A DNA stretch of 64,000 nucleotides from Volvariella volvacea V23 (GCA_000349905.1 KB722762.1:196225-260224), one strand, 5' to 3'. Numbered from the stretch's first letter, positions 39,764 through 50,383 are shown. The notes: generated by a model from the letters alone, not told the origin. Program-made: numbers and translations.

Positions 39764-39998
39764 GATGGGCGCGGTTTGTGACGCGTCGCCCTTGGTGGGA
39801 GTGGTTGTTGGGGTAAGTATGGAGGTAATCTAGCGCACGTGAACCCAAATCTGGCGCAGCCCTTGTACAAACCCTAACCCCAGATTATCTCCCTTCCTGG
39901 CACACGCCACCGAACGCGAGCTGCATCTCGACCATCGACGTCGTGAACCTTCTGCTCATCTTTTTGGTCGACTTTAACTACAACTTGCTTCCGAAAAA
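39764..39998. promoter_or_regulatory. Divergent promoter of dhc2 and SmE
   Basis: 235 bp lie between the start codons of dhc2 (-) and the SmE gene (+). No room exists for a missing dynein tail exon of normal size. On the dhc2 strand an in-frame TAG about 60 bp before the ATG limits upstream extension. Confidence 0.55.
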
Positions 39999-40499
39999 AT
40001 GTCGCACCGTCAGCAACAGCGTGTGATGGTCCAGCCCATCGTATGTCTTTCTTTCTTGTTATGTGGACCAATTATCTGATGCAGTTGAAGAATGTCATTT
40101 TCAATAACCTTCAACGGGTACGACGCCCTCTCAAGATCTTTTCCATGACCACTTTCTGATAATCCCCCATAAATCTATCATATTAGAAAACCAAGGTCTC
40201 AATCTGGCTGTACGATAACATCGAGATGCGTATTGAGGGACGAATTATTGTGCGCATTACGCGTGTTCCATTGACTTTCCTTGATAACTTATGCCTCTTT
40301 TGAATAGGGCTTTGACGAGTTCATGAACGTTGTGATCGACGATGCTGCCGAGGTATATGTCAAGGACGTGAAACCAAGACGAGAGCTCGGTTAGTTTGCT
40401 GTTGATTCTTTCAAGGGTTAACGACTCAATTTTACTATTTCTATAGGTCGTATACTCTTGAAAGGCGATAACATTACACTCATACAACAGCTGCCATGA
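39999..40499 (+). CDS. SME1: Sm protein E of spliceosomal snRNPs
   Basis: SmE is one of seven Sm proteins forming the ring on U1, U2, U4 and U5 snRNAs. Five tiny exons, 39999-40040, 40085-40117, 40187-40249, 40308-40389 and 40447-40499, give 90 residues, the normal length. Sm1 motif residues are in TKVSIWLYDNIEMRIEGRII and GFDEFMNVVIDDAAEV. The Sm2 motif is LGRILLKGDNITLIQQL at the C-terminus. Every junction is in phase and restores the family sequence. The gene faces PEX10 tail to tail, with 103 bp between stop codons. Confidence 0.96.
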
Positions 40500-40602
40500 T
40501 GGAAAGAGGTCCAATAGAAACTGCAATCTTGATGCTCGATCCCCAATGGTTGTATTTTTGCTTTCCGACACCACTAATGTAACAAAACCCTCATGGCAGC
40601 TG

Positions 40603-41819
40603 CTACAGATTATATATTGGTAGTAGTCTTGTCAAATTCAAGGATTGTCGGCATAAAGGGCACTCCGCCTGGATAGAACTTGAGCGTATGTAGATCCTTA
40701 AGCAATAACACATACCTTTTCCCTTCCCCAGCCAACGATGCAATTCCAACAAAAGAGATGGCCACATTCCGTTGCACAACTATCCGTTCTTTCCTCCAAG
40801 CATAAGGTGCATTTTCGCGAATCTCGAAGCTCTTCAGGAATTGCAGTAACATCAAGCATGGTTCGTTCGTCATCCTCTGCTGATTTGGTCAAGAGCTCCT
40901 CCTCGTCGTTAGCTTCAAGAAGTTTTGAAACGGGACGATCGTCTACGAATGTTTCTCTTTCGTCTGAAGGACTTGCCCTTGCCTTTCCTTTTGCTGAAAT
41001 TTGATTTGGGTCAACTCCAGACAACTGACGGATCGCAGCTACGAGACGATATAGCAGCCTGACGCTGAGCAAGACCCCAAGTAAGGCATAAGATGGTGGC
41101 TGAACATGGGGATTCTCCGGAGTGGAGGAAACCTAGAGTCAAGAATGAGTATGGCATGTGTAGTAGTATCAAACAGCCGCGTACATGTCGTATCCTCAAC
41201 AAGCGTTTCACGACATCGTAATAAGTACCAGTGATATAAAATATGGCCAAGTTGACTTCCGTTGCGATCTCTAATGCAGTGGGTATACGCTTGACCAGCG
41301 TAGCAAGTTTCGGCCATTGGGATAACCGGTGACCCAGCCGCGCCATAAGGTAGCCAGGGAGTGTCGGCAGTAATACCAGAGCACAGCGTAGGCGAAGTGA
41401 AGGCGGAACCGAACGGTGAACTGTAGAATATTGCCATATGTCCGTGTACTCCTCACCCAGAGTCTGAAGCGCTAATAATGCATGAGATCGGGAGGCTCGG
41501 AAAACGCATCGTGTGTTGCTCACCTCGTCCTGTGGTTAGACCATAATACATCAACTTGACGAGCAATTCAACCTCTTTATCCCAACGCGTTAGCCACCTT
41601 GTGCCTAGTTCTGGTAAGCCATACCCAAGGTCGAGCAAGTGATGATATACCCAGCCACGCTCTCAGAGCACCCTCTGCCTGCTCCTTCAACAATGATACA
41701 TGGTATAAATCTCTTTGATTTGCTCTAACTAGATCCCTTCAGTACAGCACTTTTCCGCAACAAGACTACGACGTACTTATCTGAGCCTGCTGAGCGAACG
41801 GAAAGGCGAATGGAGGCAT
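40603..41819 (-). CDS. PEX10: Peroxin 10, RING E3 ubiquitin ligase of the peroxisomal membrane
   Basis: Pex10 forms the peroxisomal ubiquitin-ligase complex with Pex2 and Pex12, which ubiquitinates the import receptor Pex5 for recycling. The ATG at 41819 opens [13 protein letters not shown]. After an intron comes the Pex N-terminal domain with [17 protein letters not shown] further intron splits the [15 protein letters not shown] motif, which leads into [11 protein letters not shown]. Further on are [13 protein letters not shown] and hydrophobic segments ([28 protein letters not shown]). The C-terminal C3HC4 RING starts [20 protein letters not shown], continues CWNCIVGW, and is completed after an intron by [10 protein letters not shown]; the protein ends LLPIYNL. 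All zinc ligands are present. It is divergent to MGR2, with 117 bp between ATGs. Confidence 0.93.
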
Positions 41820-41936
41820 GGTGAGTGGTGCGCAGGGCCAAACATGTCGTTTATTTACCGAACCGGTTACACGCTCATTCCCATCCGTCACTTCCGAAAA
41901 GTCCAACCTCCACAACTTTCCCCCAAAACCCTTAAC
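41820..41936. promoter_or_regulatory. Divergent promoter of PEX10 and MGR2
   Basis: Only 117 bp lie between the two start codons, so both organelle-import genes share one regulatory region. No TATA box is obvious. Confidence 0.5.
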
Positions 41937-42579
41937 ATGCCTCCCGCTCCTGTCCCCGCTCGTCAAGGTCAAGAGCCTTCCGTATGGCAAAAACGTACGT
42001 TCTTGTCTCCTATCTGAGTTTGCTCTATGTTACCCGGTTCTGGACGGCTGACGAAATTTTGCCAATTCAGTCAAGTATGGGGTTTGGCCCATTTATATGC
42101 TTGGATCAGTATTAGGTCTGACGAATGTTAACCCTTTTGGATAAATAGGATGGGCGCAATAATGGGTGGAGGTGTTGGTCTCACAATCGGTTTTATCTTC
42201 GGCTCGTATAGTATTCTTCGGTGAGTGGCTACGGCAGACCACAACGGGGAACGCAACTCATTGATGGCCAATCTACACCAGTTCTGGTCCAGGTCCTCGT
42301 GGTTTTCTCGCTACTCTCTCACAATACATGTTAAGTAGCGCTGCTAGCTTTGCGTTCTTCCTGTCCATCGGTTCTGTAAGCCCTCGATTCCAAACGGGAA
42401 CTCTTAGTGGTTACTGAAGACACGCCTAGGTTATTCGCAGTGATTCTATGATCCCGCCTCATCTCCAGGCAGCACATTTGCAATTGCTGGCACCAGCTAT
42501 GAACGTCCGCTCCAGAGCTGAAGGATGGAACCTCATGCGGGCGCGATGGGAAGCAGAACGCAAGAAGGTCCAGGCTTAG
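41937..42579 (+). CDS. MGR2: Mgr2/Romo1, subunit of the mitochondrial TIM23 translocase
   Basis: Mgr2 (Romo1 in animals) is a small inner-membrane protein that gates lateral release from the TIM23 import channel. Exons 41937-41994, 42071-42074, 42149-42220, 42282-42375 and 42430-42579 give 125 residues (yeast 113). The second exon is only four bases (TCAA), yet it is needed to produce WQKLKMGAIMGG, matching yeast WDKFKMG. Without it either the frame breaks or translation stops after about 37 residues. Two glycine-rich membrane helices follow: GAIMGGGVGLTIGFIFGSYS and LSSAASFAFFLSIGSVIRSD, separated by GPGPRG. The C-terminal extension (NLMRARWEAERKKVQA) is charged. The sequence gap starts 38 bp after the stop. 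Confidence 0.9.
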
Positions 42580-42599
42580 GGCGTACGACCTCGATTTCT

Positions 42600-42717
42600 G
42601 GGCGGCCGCTCGATATCNNNNNNNNNNNNNNNNNNNNNNNNNNNNNNNNNNNNNNNNNNNNNNNNNNNNNNNNNNNNNNNNNNNNNNNNNNNNNNNNNNN
42701 NNNNNNNNNNNNNNNNN
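42600..42717. other. Assembly gap of 100 N with polylinker-like flank
   Basis: Positions 42618-42717 are exactly 100 N, the conventional size for a gap of unknown length. The 18 bases before it (GGGCGGCCGCTCGATATC) contain a NotI site (GCGGCCGC) and an EcoRV site (GATATC) directly at the contig edge. This looks more like cloning-vector polylinker than genome. Confidence 0.8.
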
Positions 42718-42912
42718 TTGTTCTATCTAGTCGATTTTCCGTGGCTGCTGTCGACATCTTGTTCGCTTTCCGTTGCATTGACAGTCATTTCGACACAAAA
42801 GCTTCTTCTACACCCCACTCCCAACTTTGCAGAAGCACTTGTACCCGTACTAGTACTGTCGCTCGGTGCATCTGCACTTGCGTATTCTACTAAACCAAAT
42901 ACTCATCTATAA
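42718..42912 (+). CDS. C-terminal fragment of an unrecognised membrane protein (5' lost in gap)
   Basis: The frame is open from the gap to a stop at 42910-42912. It has hydrophobic stretches (LSVALTVISTQKLLL and VPVLVLSLGASALAYST). It could be the end of a small membrane protein whose start lies in the gap. It is too short to identify and might be chance. Confidence 0.25.
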   Translation: MFYLVDFPWLLSTSCSLSVALTVISTQKLLLHPTPNFAEALVPVLVLSLGASALAYSTKPNTHL

Positions 42913-43611
42913 TGCCTTAATTGATCTGTCCTTCAGGTTTTATGAAAGTACCCAAGCTTAGGTTACGCTGTGACCTTGCACGGCAAATTTTATGCTCTAT
43001 CCCGCGGATTTAAGATGGCAACTCGCCTTTCACACCCCTAGAACATCTCAACCCCTTTAACACCCGTGCATATGCAGACAAGGATTCTCACCAAGCATTT
43101 AGTTCCATCTCATTAGTGAAAATCCGCTGCAATAACGTCCTTTAAACAACCTCTTTGATCAGTGCAAGCGCTTCACAACGCCCACCAAACTAAGAGACTA
43201 CATGCTGTGATATATTCGCTTCCATCAAGCCCTTCACGGGGAGAGTTGAGTCCAGCCATAACCCAACCGAGCGTCTCCGTGCAACTGAGTTGACGCCACA
43301 TCATTTGACGTATAGATAGAGTTGTGCTTCGTGATGCAATCCTTCTCCGTGGAACAACCGCCTTCTGCCAGTGTCCATGATGGTTACGACGAGAGAACCG
43401 GATTCATGAGAAAAAGGTATATTTCAGTCTTCGCTCGACAGAAACAAATGAAGGGTATCCACGTTCTATGTTAGGCAGCCTGACAAAATGCGCAACTACG
43501 ATAATATCGTCGGCGTCGCTGGCACCGAGCATGGGAGAGAATCAATCAATCTAACGAAAATACAAGTTCACGAGCGCGAAAAGTGATGAAAGGATTTCCA
43601 GGGCTCATGCA
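42913..43611. other. Intergenic, no gene seen
   Basis: No coding pattern, RNA or repeat is recognised. The right part should include the 3' UTR of secreted paralogue A. Confidence 0.5.
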
Positions 43612-45304
43612 TTAGATACTAACAAGGCGATTGGGAGAACGCCTGTTCCTGCCTGAGTTGTTATTCTTCGCGTTCTGCAAGTGCAACTCGATTAAACCAA
43701 TCTAATCAGGCTATCAGGAAACGTAGAACTTACATTGCGGAACCTGCCATCATTATTTTGGTTATTGCCGTTAGACTGTTGGCCACGGTTGTTGCCATTA
43801 GATTGTTGGTTTTGATTACCATTCCCAGATTTCGCGTTGTTATTACCGTTGTTTCCAGCGTTGTTCGCGTTGGCGTTGGCATTGGCGCTTGCATTGCCTG
43901 CATTACCAGCGTTCGCATTCGCGTTATTGGCGTTGTTGCCATTTGCATTGTTGGCGCCATTACCGCCAGCTGCTAGGACATTGTTCTGACCCGCAAGTAA
44001 GTCACCAGATAGTCTACTTGATCAAGGGAGCACTCACTGCTGGTGGTTTGCCGTCATCAGTCACCGTGAACTAAAAAAAATTCGCGAAATCAGCATCTCC
44101 ACACCACGCCCCGAGGATCAGTCAAAAGAATCTTACATAGACAGCATCATCCAGAGAACCATGCTGAGCAATAGGGACAAGCGCAGGTTGGTGATTGGCC
44201 GCAGTATTTATAGACGCAAGTCTATAGGTACCAGCAGGAAGACCATTCGTGACGTCGGCAGTAAGCTGTCCATTGACCGCGGCGCCATTGAGACCCTTGA
44301 AGAACGCAAAGACCTTTGGATTTGTAGGAGTCGTTTGTTGGAATCCGTTAATAGCCTCGATGACGACGTGCGAATGGCCCTTGATGATCCCGTTACCGTT
44401 CAGCTGCTGGGGAGCGGCGAAATAGTTCTCCTGTGCATTCACGAAGTTTCCTGTTTCTAGGTTGTTAATGGCCATGGTGATCGTGAATGAGGCACTGGTC
44501 TTGATGACCTCGCCGTTCTTTGGGAAGACGAACTTGGAGGAGGGCATGTTGTCGGAAGATGGGATGACACCCATGGGAGCGGGGTTGCATGACCCAGTGG
44601 TTATTTGTTGGCCATTGGTTAGAGGGAGGTTCGGGACGGTGAGGCAGAAGTTGATGAAATTGTTCGTTGAGGTTAAGGAGGCGACTTGACCAGCTGCTGG
44701 GACATCTATACCGGAGGAACATGAGATATCGTATGGACGATGCACTAGATGTCTCGTACCTTGGCCATTATTCGCAAACCCTTTCGCGATGACACGGGGA
44801 TCAAGAGCTGGATAGCTTTATCAAAACCAATTAGGGATGGGGGCTAAGTTATAGGCTTACTTAGCGACGTTTGCGGATCTCCGTTATTGGTAGCGTTATT
44901 GTTATTGGCAAGCTTTACACCCCCATTGCTTCCAACTAATCCTCCAACACCAGACTGACGGATGAGACGATCAGCAACAACAGTATAGCACAAGCATAAT
45001 TCCAACTCACATTGCCAATCGTATTTGATTGAGTGTTCACCTGCTGACCATTGTTAGCGGCAGCGTTGGCGTTGGCGTTGGCGTTGGCATTTGCATTTGA
45101 GTTGGCATTGGAGTTTTGGTTGTTCTGTGCGTTGTTCTGGGACCCGCTCTTGGCTCCATTCTTGATATTGACCTGGGCCGAGTTTTGATTGCCTTGTCCC
45201 CGACTGTTGTTTCCTTGACCATTATTTTGGTTCCTATCAGGAGTAGGAGCGGCAGAAACGAACGACACGAAGGCCAATGCAGCGAGAACGAGGGAAACCT
45301 TCAT
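43612..45304 (-). CDS. Secreted protein A: conserved core with Asn-rich arms
   Basis: First of three paralogues in the window. Seven exons on the - strand (45304-45011, 44954-44861, 44807-44760, 44705-44137, 44070-44038, 43985-43734, 43674-43612) join in phase to 450 residues. A signal peptide (MKVSLVLAALAFVSFVSA) is followed by a Gln/Asn/Ala-rich arm of about 80 residues and the shared linker DPQTSL. The core runs from LDPRVIAKGFANNGQ through LTSTNNFINFC, GSCNPAPMGVIPSSDNMPSS, NLETGNFVNA, GHSHVVIE, FAFFKGLNGAA, NHQPALVPIAQHGSLDD to VY. It is encoded by 48 + 569 = 617 nt, the same coding length as in B and C, but is split here by an extra 54-bp intron. The C-terminal arm is again Asn-rich (NANAGNAGNASANANAN) and ends basic. 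No enzyme motif is known to me. Secretion is likely; function is unknown. Confidence 0.85.
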
Positions 45305-46704
45305 AGTGGAAGCGAAAGGTAATATGAAAGAAAGTGTCAAATGAAAAAAGTAAAGTGTTGAAGAGACACCAGGTCAATTCTTTGAAATAAAAAACAGTGT
45401 AAACGATTCCGGATCGTATACCAAAAGTCAAGCGAAGACGGGAGGTGGGGAAGAAAGGAAAGGGGGTGAGGGATTGCGGCGAGGCAGTCACAGTTCTTAT
45501 ACTCTCGCAAATGGCAATGCTGGTGTGAACGCCGACAAGATACTTGGGTATTTTTAGGCCAGTACAACACCCAGTGGCAGTTCGGCAGATATTGCGCTTC
45601 TGCTCCTCCCGACCTTCCCATGATATCCTAATTGGCAGCTCTATCTATGCCTGAATATTGCTGGTACTCCATCGCAAGAGAAGCAAATCAGTACTCACAA
45701 TACGAGACCCAGTGAACAGCAAAAGAAGAGACTTGACGATTCTGCAAATGGGGGATTGGCTAGACTGCAATGAGGCATGAGCTATTCTTATCCAGCTATT
45801 TTAGTACCTCGCAACCACAGTGCGGTATCAACACTTCACTTACTATCTCTGAGACGCTGAAATGGAGGGGATCATAACTTCTTTAAGACATGCCTTCGGT
45901 CCAGGAACCTCAGTGCTTTAGCTCAACAAACGCTCGAGTCTTGCGCTAGGTCTTATGCATTGTAGCATCGTACAATCACAGAAATAGTCGCACTTCAAGG
46001 GAGTAGTAACTCAGTACTTTTCGTTTCCAATTTTTGCACAAAGATTCCGGATGTTACCACTGCTTCAGAAAGAAGCCATGCGAGCCCGAGAGGCATAGCC
46101 TATGGCAGTGCTTTGCAAGGGACTTGGTTGAAGGGGAGCTCTTCAATTGCCAATATCACGCATGAAAATTGTAAATTTGTAAACTCGCGTGGCGGGGTAG
46201 ATACAGGTGTTCGGAGGACTAGGCTGACGAACAACTTGACAAGTATCCTGCGCATCCTGCGCAGCTGATTGAAAGATGTTGATTGTCAGGCATGGAATCA
46301 GTGACTAGGGCTTTCATACCTGCATCTTCCCATAGAGTTTGATGGTTCAACCTCCTCGGGCGCATCGTCGTTAATCAAGCGCCGGTGTAAGGCGAACACC
46401 TGCCTGATATAGTGTGCAGGGTCGCTATATGACATCATCCCATGGAAATTCGCATTGCACCAGTACTAGCAGCAGAGATGCCTCAGAACGGTGTCCATTT
46501 CTCGCATCGTAGTGTGGACATGGTAGCTGGCATGAGAAGAGGGTGACAGGAAAACAGTCACGGCACAACTGGGTCACGCTGAAGCGACACTTGATTTATG
46601 TCCGCCTCAAGCCAATAGTACTACCTTCCGTCGTCGTCGCCGTAACTTTTACATATATAATGCCGAAACTCGCAACACTGTCAACATGGCCACTGGAATA
46701 AGCA
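45305..46704. other. Intergenic, no gene seen
   Basis: This contains the promoter of paralogue A and about 1 kb without recognisable coding sequence. A small tandem ATCCTGCGC ATCCTGCGC occurs near 46245-46262. Confidence 0.5.
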
Positions 46705-47522
46705 ATGCGAATTTCTAAGATGATAGAAATTGTTTTCGTCTTCCAAAGCCCTTTTCAAATCCAGTACGAGGGCGGCGCAGTCGTCCCTGACAATGGCAAT
46801 CGTCTTCAACCAGGGAATTATTACCTCGTGTCGAAATGTGCGTAAACTATTCTCACCTCATGTTTAACTAGCATTGACATAGTCCCTAACTGTTATTACG
46901 GTTTCAAACGAGCCATTTCTCCCTCGCGTGCTCTCCACACAGACGGGCATGCATCACGCGGCATTTTGTGACGCAGTTCGACAACGGGATGGGGGTTACA
47001 TTATGACGGGTGACCCTGAATACGACCAATGGCTTGGGTATGATGCCGCTCACATCTTCCCACTGGCATATCAAGGACATTGGGTCCAGAATCACTTTGA
47101 TTGCTGCATTGACTTTGTGCATCCACCCGGCGAGCGGATTTTACTCTGTTCAAAATGGTATCCTACTCAAGGGAGACATACATACACTTTTCGATTCTTA
47201 CAGCGTCGCTATCGATCCAGACGTGAGTATATGCATTGACCATTGTTTAAAAGGCTGTCTTCAATATTGGGTCTTGCTCAAGGATGACCACAAGATTATT
47301 CCGTTCATCCGTTGTCGGCCTCTTCTTCCACGGCTTAGCCGCCGAAAATTGGAAAGTGAGCAGCGACCAAGTTATCATCTTTTGAAGTGGCGCTACCGTC
47401 AAGCTGTATTGGCAAATATGCGGGGTGATGGAGAACCTATATTCGAGCATGACTTCCCGCCCGGTACGGATACGGTCGAGGAGATCTTGAGCAGTGCAAA
47501 GGCTGCTATGAATGGAGTTTGA
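46705..47522 (+). pseudogene. HNH-endonuclease-domain protein with a frameshift
   Basis: The ORF from ATG 46705 has an intron after YYLVSK (near 46840-46910) and leads into an HNH_2-type domain. Seen are FCDAVRQRDGGYIMTG, then YDAAHIFPLAYQGHW with the catalytic-type His. In a shifted frame come SVQNGILLKGDIHTLFDSY and, after a probable intron at 47223-47281, WRYRQAVLANMRGDGEPIFE and HDFPPGTDTVEEIL. This order is typical of HNH proteins expanded in Agaricomycetes. The domain can be read through only by dropping one T from the TTT at 47114-47116. So either the gene is broken or the assembly has a homopolymer error. The rest of the frame is intact to the stop, which argues that any break is recent. 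Domain identity is good; its cellular role in fungi is not established. Confidence 0.7.
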
Positions 47523-48662
47523 AATCCTTGACCGCCTGTCACTTCTTGAGGTGGAGCAACCAGCCTATGGGGCATATTCAAGCAGAAATGTGAACAATTC
47601 TAGTGCTCAAGATACTGATATTTTACGACACTTTGCCGGTTAGCAGGCATAATGCATAAAACCCATAGTCAAGTTCAATGCGTTGCAGCAACGACCCGCT
47701 GCATGCTCCTTGTATTCCCCACACCACACAAATAACGGGTTTAATCAGGCCTGGAGTGTTGGGGAGACCACAAGAATCTATTGGTCTAGTTGTAGTCCTC
47801 GCAGCAGAGCGCATTTGAAATACAACTCCATTGTTACTCGTCAATAGTCCTTCACAGAAATCTAGTAATAAGGGACATACCATATAAGCTACTTTGTGCA
47901 GTCGGATTTTATCAGTAAGAACGGTCTGGAACCCCTCTTCCCTGCTCCTGCTCCCGGCCAGCCACCACTAAGCACCAATATTCCTTGCAAGGAATCTGGC
48001 TGTTCTTGCACCACGGTGAACAAATAATTTCTGTTCAAACCTCATCCCAATGAAAGCGATAGGTACCCTCTTTCAACACCTATAACATCTCGGTTGACGT
48101 CGGCAATGCTTTCCTCGAAGGAGGAGCGATTTGAGAACTTGGGTGTGCATTGAAGGATAGCCATAAGATCCTTTTGTACGTTATCGCCCTCTTAAATGTT
48201 GCAATATGTAAGCAGCGCCCGAGCTATCATCTCACAATATGGTATTGTGGCCGAGCCCACATTTGAATGCATCTTCCGCCTGGAAGACGCAGCCGTCGGG
48301 GTTTTGCCACTGGGCGGTCCAAGGGGTGTGGGCTCTTCAATCGTTTATACCTCTTCGAGACTCGATCGAGCAGATACCTATGGCCCTCAGCAAGTAGACG
48401 CCTGAAATTAGCTTCAGAGGATACTGGTGGCATCCAAAACCCTTTCTGAAGAAGTTGCAGGGGAAAGTGTGTTAGGATCCGCAACCTAGGCGTTGATCCC
48501 GACTCAGCGACGGTTAACCCCATCAATCAATCTGTCATCGACAACAACGCCGGAAATTCGCACTTTGCCATTTGCGACCTACTCGGCCGAGATACCCTCT
48601 CCTGGGACCATCACATTCAGACCCACTCACCCATTCAACCCCAGTCGATCCGGGATTTCGTG
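47523..48662. other. Intergenic, no gene seen
   Basis: There are only short frames (for example 48227-48526 on the - strand, 99 codons) without motifs. The last 150 bases are presumably the promoter of the HAD phosphatase gene. Confidence 0.5.
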
Positions 48663-49829
48663 ATGTCGGAGAAGGTGAAGTCGATTGTCGTGGACGCTGT
48701 ATGTGCCCCTGCCGTCAGAATGTTAGCTATAGTGTTGCAAGGCTCATATTGATTTTGGAGATCCTGTTCGACATGGATGGGTGAGTAAGTGGTGTTCCGC
48801 GCCTATAAGATGTCCGCTTACATGAGTTTTTGAACTTGTCCTTTTCCTTGATCATGACCCATACATCGGCTTCCCCGCACTCAAATCAATACGCAATGCA
48901 GCACGTTGATCGATTCCACCCCTGGCGTTTTCAAAGCATGGGAAACTTTTGCCCAAGACTATAGCCTTGGAGATTCTACCAAGGTCGCTCACCAAACTCA
49001 TGGACGTAGGCTCTACGATACCTTGAGGGAGTATTGCAGGATCGAGGACGAGACTAAGCTTTTGGTAAGTCTCTTTGTTGACGTGTTTTGCCATTAAGGC
49101 AGGATGTTTACCTGTTCCGTAGCAAGAGGTTGACAGGTTCGAGGACGAAGTGATTGAGGGAGGCCCAACGGCGTTGCCAGGTGCCATTGCCCTGGTTTCC
49201 GAGGTAAATGGAACAAGAACATATCGTAAATGAAGTTCTTATCGACTGCTTAGCTTGTGCAACAAGCAACTTCCCTATGGACAATAGTCACTTCAGGTGT
49301 GCATCATACTTAATTGAACTTACCATTGGATTCATTTCGACCTGGGTACCTTGCAATTTGCTGTGGAAGCATCCAACAAATATGCGCCAAGAGCCCTTGA
49401 GCGCTCCGGTGTACCCCTCCCTTCAGTTGGAATGGTCACGTCAAACGACGTGAAGCAGGGCAAGCCATACCCAGAACCATACCTGGCGGGGGCTGCGAAA
49501 TGCGGTGTCGATCCTGCGAACTGTACGTGATTCTTTGTTGTAGATCAAAAATGCCTCTCATAATGATACAGGTCTGGTCGTTGAGGATGCTATCTCGGGC
49601 CTTAAGGCTGGGGCTGCTGCTGGTGCCCGAACGCTTGCTGTCTGTACCTCAACGACAAGAGACGTCCTTGCGAATTCTGGGGCCAACCCAACATTTATCG
49701 TAACAGATCTGACAAGGTTCGTCGCGGTGTCTCCCCTAATGGACAGCTTGATGGAAAATTGCTTGCAGGGTGTCTGTTAAATGGAGCGATGGGAAACTGG
49801 AGATTTTTATTGACGAGTCCACAGAATAG
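48663..49829 (+). CDS. HAD-superfamily sugar/polyol phosphatase (GPP/DOG-like)
   Basis: Eight short exons (48663-48698, 48761-48780, 48902-49064, 49123-49203, 49254-49296, 49370-49522, 49572-49716, 49769-49829) join in phase to 233 residues. All four HAD motifs are present: nucleophile motif FDMDGTLIDS, split by an intron; motif II as WTIVTSASNKYA; the motif III lysine in KQGKPYPEPYLAGA; and motif IV VVEDAISGLKAGAAAGA. The cap sequence and length match yeast Gpp1/Gpp2 (DL-glycerol-3-phosphate phosphatase) and Dog1/Dog2 (2-deoxyglucose-6-phosphatase). Substrate cannot be told from sequence. The enzyme should be cytosolic, since no signal is seen. Its setting between secreted paralogues A and B looks like chance. 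Confidence 0.9.
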
Positions 49830-50383
49830 AGGACATAGTTCTTCATCGGACCCACCTGCGAAGCGATATATTACATACCTTTAGAATGCGCCGACCAATA
49901 GAGGCCGTGACTATCAAACAAGCAACCAAGTTGTCAGCCCAACACTGCACAGCCTGATGTTCTGCCAGTCATTCACGACATTGAATAAAGTAGACCTCGA
50001 GTCCAGAGCGGCGAATGCGTAATCGACTCAAACTTGTTCATTACCATCAAGGGCTCAAGCTACCCTTCCTATCCGGACTAGTGGTCTGCGGGGTTGTTGG
50101 TGCTTTCGACATCCTCCCATAGCAGGCGTACCTAGTTTCCTTGTTGGACTCAATTTAATACTGGAATGGCGTTGCACTGCGTTCGCAGTACCACTCCTCT
50201 GGTTTGTCTCTCAATCCTTATAAGCCTGACATGCCCATCCCTCTTTCCTCACTTCGGTCCCCCTTCTCTTTCGTTCTTTTCTTCCCCTTTTCTTTATTTC
50301 CATAACGATCTGTGATCGTTATACGCTCGACGTCTGCGCACATTATCGACCTGGTGTCCACATAATCCACACTCCCTATAACA
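49830..50383. other. Intergenic, promoter of secreted paralogue B
   Basis: This is 554 bp without a gene. The last 170 bases are pyrimidine-rich on the + strand (TTCTTTTCTTCCCCTTTTCT near 50275-50295), as in many fungal promoters of highly expressed secreted proteins. Confidence 0.5.

Noticed and set aside
44122..44745. ORF read as a complete 207-residue protein starting MHRPYDISCSS
   Set aside because: The first residues come from an intron (44759-44706). The true gene starts at 45304 and the frame enters this region by splicing.
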